A stretch of DNA of 64,000 bases, taken from NCBI GenBank assembly GCA_947446645.1, contig CANFHA010000010.1:62001-126000 (forward strand). The letters run 5' to 3'. The notes under the pieces were generated by a model. The model was not told where the DNA came from, did not search any database, and saw only the letters and a list, made by a program, of their open reading frames with translations. Positions 1-8,077 of the stretch are shown in pieces (positions within the stretch are counted from its first letter, which is position 1; each line of letters opens with the position of its first letter). Both the position numbers and the translations under genes were made by a program. This DNA is from Chitinophagaceae bacterium (GTDB taxonomy: Bacteria; Bacteroidota; Bacteroidia; Chitinophagales; Chitinophagaceae).

Positions 1-1
1 T

Positions 2-238
2 GTATTTGATCCTACCGGTGCAGGTGATACGTTTGCGGGTGGTTTCATTGGCTACCTTGCCCGTATCGATGATATTTCGTTCGAAGCTATGAAAGCAGCC
101 ATCATTATGGGCTCTTCTTTAGCATCTTACTGCGTTGAAAAATTCGGACCGATCAGGATGAAGGAAATTAACGCCGCTGATATACAGAACCGGGTGAATG
201 AGTTCATAAGCCTGGCTAATTTCGAAATTAGAAATTGA
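2..238 (+). CDS. PfkB-family carbohydrate kinase, C-terminal fragment (5' end outside window)
   Basis: Frame 2 reads VFDPTGAGDTFAGGFIGYLARIDDISFEAMKAAIIMGSSLASYCVEKFGP..., with the PfkB DTxGAGD signature; stop at 236-238. Confidence 0.9.
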   Translation, partial: VFDPTGAGDTFAGGFIGYLARIDDISFEAMKAAIIMGSSLASYCVEKFGPIRMKEINAADIQNRVNEFISLANFEIRN

Positions 239-250
239 TCTTAGTGAATA

Positions 251-294
251 TTTAAATTGTAGAGACGGGATGCATCCCGTCTCTACAATTTAAA
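251..294. repeat. 44-bp perfect palindrome (small palindromic repeat type)
   Basis: tttaaattgtagagacgggatgcatcccgtctctacaatttaaa is identical to its reverse complement. Confidence 0.9.
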
Positions 295-322
295 CCCCTA
301 CGTATTTTTAAACACAGTTATT

Positions 323-1204
323 ATGAAAATCACTCCCGGCGAAATTAAAACAGCGCAGCTGCACGCCTACTTACTTGGTTCTGTGGCCCCCAGGCCTATT
401 TGTTTTGCCAGCACTATAGACAGCGAAGGAAACGCCAATCTGTCGCCGTTCAGCTTTTTTAATGTATTCGGGAGTAAGCCGCCAATATGTATTTTTTCTC
501 CGGCACGCCGCGTGCGGGACAACACCATAAAGCATACACTGGAAAATGTGTATGATACCAAAGAGGTGGTTATAAACGTAGTGAACTTCAACATGGTGCA
601 GCAGATGAACCTATCGAGCTGTGAGTATCCTAAAGGCACTGATGAGTTTGTGAAATCCGGCTTTACCCCCATAAAATCAGACCTGGTAAAGCCTTTCCGG
701 GTAAAGGAATCGCCTGTGCAACTGGAGTGTAAGCTGCTGCAGGTGATAGAGACCGGCAAAGAGGGTGGGGCGGCCAACCTGATCATTTGTGAAGTAGTGT
801 GTATGCACATCGACGACAATGTGCTGGATGAACATTTGAGGATAGATCCAAATAAAATTGACCTTGTTGCCCGCATGGGTGGCGATTACTATTGCCGTGC
901 ATCCGGCAGTTCACTGTTTGAAGTACATAAGCCCAATGTAGAGCTGGGTGTAGGCGTAGATGCGCTCCCAGCGCACATTCGCCACAGCAGCATACTTACC
1001 GGCAACAATCTGGGTATGCTTGGCAACTGCACTACCATACCGGTAGTAAGCGAATTGTTGCAAGACGACCGATTAATGTCAATTCTAAAGGAATATGCGC
1101 ATGATGAGGACACGAAAACAGAGGCGCTGCATCAGTATGCAAAGGAGCTGCTTGATGGAAAGCAGGTAGACAAAGCGTGGCAGGTATTGATGGCTGGCGT
1201 GTAG
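323..1204 (+). CDS. Flavin reductase family protein (FMN-binding split barrel)
   Basis: LLGSVAPRPICFASTIDSEGNANLSPFSFFNVFGSKPP is typical of the DIM6/NTAB-like flavin reductase fold. Confidence 0.85.
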   Translation: MKITPGEIKTAQLHAYLLGSVAPRPICFASTIDSEGNANLSPFSFFNVFGSKPPICIFSPARRVRDNTIKHTLENVYDTKEVVINVVNFNMVQQMNLSSCEYPKGTDEFVKSGFTPIKSDLVKPFRVKESPVQLECKLLQVIETGKEGGAANLIICEVVCMHIDDNVLDEHLRIDPNKIDLVARMGGDYYCRASGSSLFEVHKPNVELGVGVDALPAHIRHSSILTGNNLGMLGNCTTIPVVSELLQDDRLMSILKEYAHDEDTKTEALHQYAKELLDGKQVDKAWQVLMAGV

Positions 1205-1264
1205 AATAGTTCGCTTTCGACTCATCAAGGTAGGCATACAAAAAGTAAGAGCTATTTTGATTTT

Positions 1265-1459
1265 TTATTTGCCGATCGCAAGCAATACTTCTTTAACGAT
1301 CTTTGGGTGAAGCGACTTTCCAGCATGAAACGGAATAACTATCCTGTTTTTGCCCTTCATATAAATTCGGTGGCTACCGTTTGTTCTGATATGTCCATAC
1401 TCTGCTTTGAGCAACATGCTCTCGGCTTCCTTTGCAGTCAATATAGGCAGCTTAGGCAA
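1265..1459 (-). CDS. hicA: Type II toxin HicA (mRNA interferase)
   Basis: 64 aa, with GSHRIY and VIPFHAGKSLHPKIVKEVL motifs; overlaps the upstream HicB ORF by 8 nt. Confidence 0.88.
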   Translation of the reverse strand: MPKLPILTAKEAESMLLKAEYGHIRTNGSHRIYMKGKNRIVIPFHAGKSLHPKIVKEVLLAIGK

Positions 1460-1676
1460 CCTTTACCTCCATTGTAGTTGTTAGCATTTCTTTATTCAGA
1501 GAATCTGCAATTTCTTCAGGGCTCATTGTTTCCAGGTATAAGTCAATTGCCTCTCTAATATTGGCTTTTGCTTCTTCAAAGCTATTACCTTGTGACTGAC
1601 AGCCGGGCAATTCAGGGCAATGAACATAATAGCCGTGCTCGTCTTCCATAAAAACAACATTCACCTTGTAAATCAT
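1452..1676 (-). CDS. hicB: Type II antitoxin HicB
   Basis: FMEDEHGYYVHCPELPGCQSQGNSFEEAKANIREAIDLYLE is HicB-like; directly upstream of hicA. Confidence 0.88.
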   Translation of the reverse strand: MIYKVNVVFMEDEHGYYVHCPELPGCQSQGNSFEEAKANIREAIDLYLETMSPEEIADSLNKEMLTTTMEVKVA

Positions 1677-1834
1677 AAGCTCTCTTTAATCAAAACAAAT
1701 TTACCGGTTTTTCAACAATGTAAAACAATTCCATTTGTGTTAATAACGCGTGAATTTCACTTTCGCATAATACGGAAATAATATTTTGGTAATGTATTTG
1801 CAGGTAACTTTAGTATAACTAAAATGTTACTTGT

Positions 1835-2308
1835 ATGCTTTGGAGAAGATTTAGCGGGGAACCCCTGCGCACATCCATTAAAAATGCGGTAGAAGAAACG
1901 ATCATCAGGGAAACCGAAGCTGGTTATAAGCTCAAGGTATGTATAGGCACCGATTCGCAGGTGCGTGGAACAGATACTGAGTTTGCAACCGTCATCGTTT
2001 TCCTTCGTGAGAAGCGTGGCGGCTTTATGTTCATCAGCAACGACAGGTCACAGCAGCCCTACAGCATTAAAGAACGTATGCTGGTAGAGGTGGCAAAAAG
2101 CATAGAAATTGCTTTTGAGCTTTGCGATCTGTTCAATAAATATGATGTAGATATGGAAGTGCATGCTGACATCAACACAAATCCGCAGTTCAAAAGTAAC
2201 GAAGCGCTTCGGGAGGCCATGGGCTATATATTGGGCATGGGCTATGCTTTTAAGGCTAAACCTGACGCATTTGCCAGCAGTTGCTGCGCCGATAAGATGG
2301 TGAACTAA
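1835..2308 (+). CDS. Ribonuclease H-like YkuK family protein
   Basis: CIGTDSQVRGTDTEFATVIVFLREKRGGFMF ... EVHADINTNPQFKSNEAL matches the YkuK/DUF458 pattern. Confidence 0.8.
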   Translation: MLWRRFSGEPLRTSIKNAVEETIIRETEAGYKLKVCIGTDSQVRGTDTEFATVIVFLREKRGGFMFISNDRSQQPYSIKERMLVEVAKSIEIAFELCDLFNKYDVDMEVHADINTNPQFKSNEALREAMGYILGMGYAFKAKPDAFASSCCADKMVN

Positions 2309-2503
2309 TCATCACTATTTCCATTCTTTACAGGGGCTTTATCTCCCCTGCGGGGGACTTTCTCCTAAATTTTGAGCACACTTGCTCGGCAGTTTTCCAC
2401 ATTACAGATTTACTTTTTTCGTTTTCCTCACCTTTTTGGCTATCTTTCTGTCTATTTATAAGAAAAAAGGTTAAATTTACTATCATAATTATAAAAATCT
2501 ATA

Positions 2504-5500
2504 ATGAGAGCGCGTTTTTTACTACTATGCTGCTTATACTCTGTCATTGCATATACTGCAAACTCGCAGACCGCCGAATTTATTGAAAACCAAGGTCAGT
2601 GGGGCAATTGGATAAAATATAAAGCAACCACACTGGCTGGGGAGGTATATATGGAGAATGATGGTTTCCGATATCTACTTTGTGATCCCGCAAACCGCAA
2701 AAAGATCGATTCCATCCACACCGGCCGGCTGGATACGGCACGCATGAAGTTCCATGTCTACAAAATGACGTTTGAAGGTGCAAACCTGCAACCTCAGATT
2801 GAGGGAACCAAACCGCAGAAAAACTATTACAACTATTACTACGGCAACGATCCTAAGCGCTGGAAATCAGGCATTCATCCTTACCAGTCGCTGGAGTACA
2901 ATGAGCTTTATCCCGGTATCAATATGCATGTAGCTGCTGAGGTTGGCTCTCTGATTTATGAGCTGTTTGTGCAGCCTGGCGCTGACGTCACCAAGGTGAA
3001 ATTGAATTTTGAGGGGCCAGACAAAATGTACACAAAAGATGGCGATCTGTATATCAATACTTCGGTCGGCCTGGTGAAAGAAATGAAGCCATACGTATTC
3101 CAGTATATTAATGGTAATAAAACTGAAGTAGCGTGTAACTATCATCTGAAAAATAAGCAGGTAACGTTTGACTTTCCTAACGATTATGATCACACTGCCC
3201 AGCTTATCATAGACCCTACTATCGCTTTCTGGTGCTCGTTTACGGGCTCTACAGCTGATAACTGGGGCTTTACCGCTACTTACGACAACAGTGGCAATTT
3301 TTATCTTGCAGGCCTGGTCAATGCACTGTCGGTTGCGGCCGGTGGTCTTGGTGGAGCATTCCCTGTTAGTCCCGGCGCTTACCAGAGCACATTCGGCGGT
3401 GGCCAGGGCAATACTGCTATTGAATATGCTGCTGATATCGCTATCATGAAGCTCAGCACAGATGGTACTACCCGTTTGTATGCTACCTATCTTGGCGGTG
3501 CTAATAATGAGCGCCCGCACAGCCTTATAGTAGATGCATCTAACAATCTTATCGTTGCCGGCCGCACGCACTCAGTAGATTTTCCGGTTACGGCAGGCGC
3601 CTACCAGGGCACAAACCACGGCGGCTGGGATATAATAGTAAGCAAGATGAACGCAGCAGGCACGTCGCTCCTGGCATCCACCTATGTGGGTGGCGCAGGT
3701 GAAGATGGTGTGAACTTCGATTCTACTGAAGTAGGTTATGGTCACCTTAAATGGAACTATGGTGATGATGCACGTAGCGAAGTGCAGGTGGATAATGCAG
3801 GCAATATTTATGTTACCGGCAATTCATCCTCTACCGATTTTCCTACCACGCCCGGTGCGCTTTCTACCACTTTCGGTGGTGGCTTGCAGGATGGGGTTGC
3901 ATTTAAAATGAACAGTACACTTTCGTCCATGCTCTGGAGTTCATACCTCGGAGGCACAGGCGACGATGCTGGCTACGTGCTTGCATTCAACAGCGATCAG
4001 AGTTCGTTTTATGTTGCCGGTGGTACCAACAGTACTAACTTCCCCACTACCCCGGGTTGCTGGCAAACTACGTACATGGGCGATTCTGCTGATGGTTTCA
4101 TTCTCAAATTTCAGAACAGTGCGCCCTATTCTTTGCAAAAAGGAACCTTCGTAGGCACCTCGCATTTCGACCAGGTATACGGTATACAGGTAGACCAGTC
4201 AAACGCTGTATACGTTATGGGGCAGTCCTTGGGTGGAGCTTTCCCGGTTACCGGCGGTGTCTATTCCAATCCTAATTCCAGCCAGTTCGTTATGAAGATG
4301 GATGCAAATCTTACGTCCGATCTTATTTCCACGGTCTATGGCTCCGGCGATCCGCTGCACACCAACATCTCGCCTGTGGCATTCCTGGTAGATACTTGTA
4401 ACAACGTTTATATTTCCGGCTGGGGTGGCAATATCATGGGCGGGTTTGCACCCGGCCTTGACCATAGCGGCACTACTACCGGCATGTATGTAACACCGGA
4501 TGCACACCTGGCGACTACTGATGGTTTCGACTTCTACTTTATTGTTTTCGGCCCCGGTCTCACTGCGGTGAGGTACGCCACCTTCTATGGCCGTAACGAT
4601 CCTGAAGCAAACCATGGAGAGCACGTAGATGGCGGCACCAGCAGATTCGACAAGCACGGCATTATATACCAGGCTATCTGCGCCAACTGTGGCGGTACAT
4701 CTGGCCCTCCGTTCCCAACCACCGCCGGTGTTTGGGCCCCTACCAACATGAGTCAGAATTGCAACGAAGCTGCGCTTAAAATATCTTTCAATATCGGTCC
4801 CGTAGAAGCTATTATTACCGCCGGTCCCAGTCTCACTGGCTGCGCCCCGCTTACAGTAGACTTCACTAATTCATCAAACAACGGACTTAGTTTTGTTTGG
4901 AATTTTGGCGATGGCAGCCCTACAGATACGTCCTATGCGCCCACCCACACATTCACTGCCGGTGGCACATATACGGTGACGCTCTCTGCCGCTAACTCAA
5001 GTGCCTGCTTTGTAACAAATGACACCGCTCGCCTGATAATTGTTGTAGACACCAACCGCATCGATGCAGGCTTTGATGCCGTGGTGTTGGATAGCTGCGG
5101 ACCATATACAGTTTCATTCACAAACACCTCTACGTCTCATTCTACCGGCACCCCTACCTACCAGTGGTGGTTTGGCAATGGATCGGTATATACCGGCATT
5201 AATCCTCCGGTACAGAATTATCCCGATACAGGGCTATACACCATAGTGCTGGTAATGACGGACCCCAGCGCCTGCAACTCCCCGGATTCGGTCGTTAAGC
5301 AGGTACATATTGTCGGGCTGGAGGTGTCCGCGAGCTTTGTGATGCCTGATTCGATTTGTGCCGGCACCTCGTTCACGCCTTCGGGTGGCAGCATCAATGC
5401 CACCACCACCACCTGGTATTTTGGCACCGGAGACTCTTCCACTTCAGCCGTGCCCATTATCACTTACAATACAGTAGGTACTTATACCGTCACCATGATT

Positions 5501-6079
5501 GCCTCCAATCCAGGCTCTTGTAATGGCAGTGACACTATTGTACATGTCATTAAAGTGTTACCGCTGCCCATAGCAGATTTTTCTTTTGTGCCGCTTACGC
5601 CTACTGCCAATGTGCCCACTTCGTTCACTAACCTGTCCACAAATGCCAACCGCTACACCTGGGACTTCGGAGATAACATAGCCAGCAGCGAAATGAACCC
5701 GGTTCATCAATTCACAAAAACAGGGAATTTCAAAGTATGTCTCACCGCTTTCAACAATAGTAATTGTCCGTCTGTTATCTGTAAATTAGTACCTGCAGAT
5801 GTAGAGCCAGAGCTTGGTTTGCCAACCGGGTTTTCGCCAAACGGTGACGGGGAGAATGATGTGTTGTATGTGCGTGGCGCGGCAATCACTACGCTCGATC
5901 TTAAGATATTTAACCGGTGGGGTCAGCTGGTATTCGAAACTACCAGCAAGGAAAAAGGATGGGATGGTACTTTTAACGGTCAGCCACAGCCTATTGATGC
6001 ATATGCCTTTGTGCTCACTGCGTCGTTTATAGATGGGTCGGCCAAGGTGCTTAAAGGAAACGTAACATTACTGAGATAG
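2504..6079 (+). CDS. Large secreted protein: DUF7948-like N-terminus, SBBP-type repeats, PKD domains, gliding-motility-type C-terminal domain (T9SS type B sorting)
   Basis: Signal peptide; repeated TYLGGxxxD...VTGxTxSxDFPTTPGA units; several PKD units (VWNFGDGSPTDTSYAPTHTFTAGGTYTVTL); CTD GLPTGFSPNGDGENDVLYVRG...KIFNRWGQLVFE. Confidence 0.9.
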   Translation: MRARFLLLCCLYSVIAYTANSQTAEFIENQGQWGNWIKYKATTLAGEVYMENDGFRYLLCDPANRKKIDSIHTGRLDTARMKFHVYKMTFEGANLQPQIEGTKPQKNYYNYYYGNDPKRWKSGIHPYQSLEYNELYPGINMHVAAEVGSLIYELFVQPGADVTKVKLNFEGPDKMYTKDGDLYINTSVGLVKEMKPYVFQYINGNKTEVACNYHLKNKQVTFDFPNDYDHTAQLIIDPTIAFWCSFTGSTADNWGFTATYDNSGNFYLAGLVNALSVAAGGLGGAFPVSPGAYQSTFGGGQGNTAIEYAADIAIMKLSTDGTTRLYATYLGGANNERPHSLIVDASNNLIVAGRTHSVDFPVTAGAYQGTNHGGWDIIVSKMNAAGTSLLASTYVGGAGEDGVNFDSTEVGYGHLKWNYGDDARSEVQVDNAGNIYVTGNSSSTDFPTTPGALSTTFGGGLQDGVAFKMNSTLSSMLWSSYLGGTGDDAGYVLAFNSDQSSFYVAGGTNSTNFPTTPGCWQTTYMGDSADGFILKFQNSAPYSLQKGTFVGTSHFDQVYGIQVDQSNAVYVMGQSLGGAFPVTGGVYSNPNSSQFVMKMDANLTSDLISTVYGSGDPLHTNISPVAFLVDTCNNVYISGWGGNIMGGFAPGLDHSGTTTGMYVTPDAHLATTDGFDFYFIVFGPGLTAVRYATFYGRNDPEANHGEHVDGGTSRFDKHGIIYQAICANCGGTSGPPFPTTAGVWAPTNMSQNCNEAALKISFNIGPVEAIITAGPSLTGCAPLTVDFTNSSNNGLSFVWNFGDGSPTDTSYAPTHTFTAGGTYTVTLSAANSSACFVTNDTARLIIVVDTNRIDAGFDAVVLDSCGPYTVSFTNTSTSHSTGTPTYQWWFGNGSVYTGINPPVQNYPDTGLYTIVLVMTDPSACNSPDSVVKQVHIVGLEVSASFVMPDSICAGTSFTPSGGSINATTTTWYFGTGDSSTSAVPIITYNTVGTYTVTMIASNPGSCNGSDTIVHVIKVLPLPIADFSFVPLTPTANVPTSFTNLSTNANRYTWDFGDNIASSEMNPVHQFTKTGNFKVCLTAFNNSNCPSVICKLVPADVEPELGLPTGFSPNGDGENDVLYVRGAAITTLDLKIFNRWGQLVFETTSKEKGWDGTFNGQPQPIDAYAFVLTASFIDGSAKVLKGNVTLLR

Positions 6080-6143
6080 GGTAGGTGGCTCGCAAGGCCG
6101 GAGAGATACACGTTGTTTGAGAAAAAAGATAAGAACATTACAC

Positions 6144-7175
6144 ATGAAAAAAGCGAGCTGGTCACTTATAGTTGCTTTCCTGGTATGCGGCAATATTGCT
6201 ACCGGGCAGGGCCTTCATTTCAGCCAGTATTATAATGCGCCGTTATTACTAAATGCCGCTAATACAGCCCTTCTTCCGGGCGATGATTATAGGATAGGTA
6301 TCAATTATCGCAATCAATGGTCTACTGTGCCTGTGCCATACAATACTTTCGCTGCTTTTGCCGATTGCAAGATTGGTGGCAACCGTGAAAATACTAACCA
6401 TAACAACTGGCTGGGTATAGGTCTTGCATTCTTTAATGATAAGGCAGGCAATGGCAGTTTGTCACTGCTGCAGGTGCAGGGCAATATAGCCTACCACTTA
6501 CAGCTTAGCGAGTTTACCATGATTTCCCTTGGTCTATCCGGGGCCTCCGTGCAGCGCAGTGTCAATTACGACAACCTCACCTTCGATCAGCAGTGGGATG
6601 GTGTTACCTTCAACTCGCACATTGCGAACGGTGAAAAAGTGGGAATAATAAAAACCAGCTATTACACCATCGGCGCCGGCGGTAATTTCGCCTGGTTTCC
6701 CAACGAAAACTTATACGTAAAATTAGGTGGAGGCGTTACCAATATCAACCGCCCTAACGAGAGCTTCTACAAAAGCACAAACACGCTGGAAATGCGACCT
6801 ACAGGCAACCTGGACGTGATGTTTAAGACTGGTCCGGTGCTTATTATTAATCCCTCTGTTTACTACACTACTCAGAGCGCAGCGTCTGAACTGGTGGCTG
6901 GTGCGCAATTCAGGATATTGCTCAATAGCGCCACCACTACCCATACAGAGCTGATACTTGGAGCTTATGACAGGTTGGCCGACGCAATAATAGGGGTGGC
7001 CGGCGTAAAAATTGGCGGCATACAGATCACTGCTAACTATGACTTCACCATGTCGGCTTTATCTCCCTATAATAACTCCTACGGCGCGCTGGAATTCTCT
7101 GTTATTTACCAGAATCCCTACGGCCGTAACAAGGATAAAATGTCAAAGCAGTTTACTTGTCCCCGGTTCTTTTAA
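6144..7175 (+). CDS. PorP/SprF family type IX secretion system membrane protein
   Basis: GLHFSQYYNAPLLLNAANTALLPGDDYRIGINYRNQWSTVPVPYNTF; ATG at 6144 preferred over the upstream TTG at 6117. Confidence 0.9.
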   Translation: MKKASWSLIVAFLVCGNIATGQGLHFSQYYNAPLLLNAANTALLPGDDYRIGINYRNQWSTVPVPYNTFAAFADCKIGGNRENTNHNNWLGIGLAFFNDKAGNGSLSLLQVQGNIAYHLQLSEFTMISLGLSGASVQRSVNYDNLTFDQQWDGVTFNSHIANGEKVGIIKTSYYTIGAGGNFAWFPNENLYVKLGGGVTNINRPNESFYKSTNTLEMRPTGNLDVMFKTGPVLIINPSVYYTTQSAASELVAGAQFRILLNSATTTHTELILGAYDRLADAIIGVAGVKIGGIQITANYDFTMSALSPYNNSYGALEFSVIYQNPYGRNKDKMSKQFTCPRFF

Positions 7176-7204
7176 CAAAAGATTTCATGGATTGGGAATT
7201 TAGT

Positions 7205-7223
7205 GGTACTATATTTGAGTACC
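7205..7223. promoter_or_regulatory. Candidate operator/promoter of the response regulator gene
   Basis: GGTACT-N7-AGTACC dyad enclosing a Bacteroidota -7-like box TATATTTG (7210-7217), 26 nt upstream of ATG 7249. Confidence 0.4.
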
Positions 7224-7248
7224 AATATTAAACACACATACTTCTAAT

Positions 7249-7950
7249 ATGGAAAAGGAAAAAAATAAAATACTCTTAGTTGAAGATGACACCAATTTCG
7301 GGATGGTACTGAAAAGCTACCTGGAATTGCATGATTTTGTTGTAGAACTGGCCCGTGATGGTATTCTCGGTCTTGCTGCCTTCCGCCGTGAGCGTTTTGA
7401 CATTTGCCTGCTTGATGTGATGATGCCCAATATGGACGGCTTCACCCTGGCAGAGGAAATTCGTAATGTTGATCCCGATGTGCCTTTGTTCTTCCTTTCT
7501 GCCAAAAGCATGAAGGACGACATACTGACAGGTTACAAACTGGGTGCCGACGATTATATCACAAAGCCATTTGATAGTGATGTATTGCTGTCTAAGATAA
7601 AGGCAGTACTGAAGCGTAACCAGGAACTGCACGACAAGCAGCATTCACAGATCGAATTTACTATCGGTATATATCATTTCAACAGCAAGCTTCGTACGCT
7701 GAAACATGGCAACGAATCACATACTTTATCTCCAAAAGAGAATGAGCTGCTGCTGATGCTGTGCGAATACAAAAATGACCTGCTTCCGCGCGAAACTGCA
7801 CTTAAGCGGATCTGGGGTAGTGATACCTACTTTAACGGCCGGAGCATGGACGTATATATCGCCAAGCTGCGCAAGTACCTAAAAGATGACAGCAGTGTGG
7901 AAATCGTAAATATCCACGGCAACGGCTTCAGGCTGGTATTACCTGAGTAA
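7249..7950 (+). CDS. OmpR-family response regulator (REC + winged-helix DNA-binding)
   Basis: ILLVEDDTNFGMVL...CLLDVMMPNMDGF...FLSAKS...YKLGADDYITKPF; C-terminal RxxxLKRIWG...MDVYIAKLRKYL...GNGFRLV. Confidence 0.95.
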   Translation: MEKEKNKILLVEDDTNFGMVLKSYLELHDFVVELARDGILGLAAFRRERFDICLLDVMMPNMDGFTLAEEIRNVDPDVPLFFLSAKSMKDDILTGYKLGADDYITKPFDSDVLLSKIKAVLKRNQELHDKQHSQIEFTIGIYHFNSKLRTLKHGNESHTLSPKENELLLMLCEYKNDLLPRETALKRIWGSDTYFNGRSMDVYIAKLRKYLKDDSSVEIVNIHGNGFRLVLPE

Positions 7951-7972
7951 ATTAAACAATGTAACTATACGG

Positions 7973-8001
7973 GTGTTCCGGTTTTCCGGAACACTTTTTT
8001 T
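7973..8001 (+). terminator. Rho-independent terminator after the response regulator
   Basis: GTGTTCCGG-TTTT-CCGGAACAC followed by a T-run. Confidence 0.9.
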
Positions 8002-8020
8002 TGTGCCTGTATCTCAGGCA

Positions 8021-8051
8021 TTTGAATTTGCAGTGCATTATTATATCTTTG
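8021..8051 (+). promoter_or_regulatory. Bacteroidota-type promoter of the TonB receptor gene
   Basis: TTTG (8021-8024)-N19-TATCTTTG (8044-8051), matching the TTTG/TAnnTTTG consensus; ATG 26 nt downstream. Confidence 0.7.
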
Positions 8052-8077
8052 AGCGTACTTAAATCTCGTTCTGTTTT

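Noticed and set aside
2867-3571. 234-aa antisense ORF inside the SBBP/PKD gene
   Set aside because: Shadow ORF from codon bias opposite a clear coding gene; no domain.
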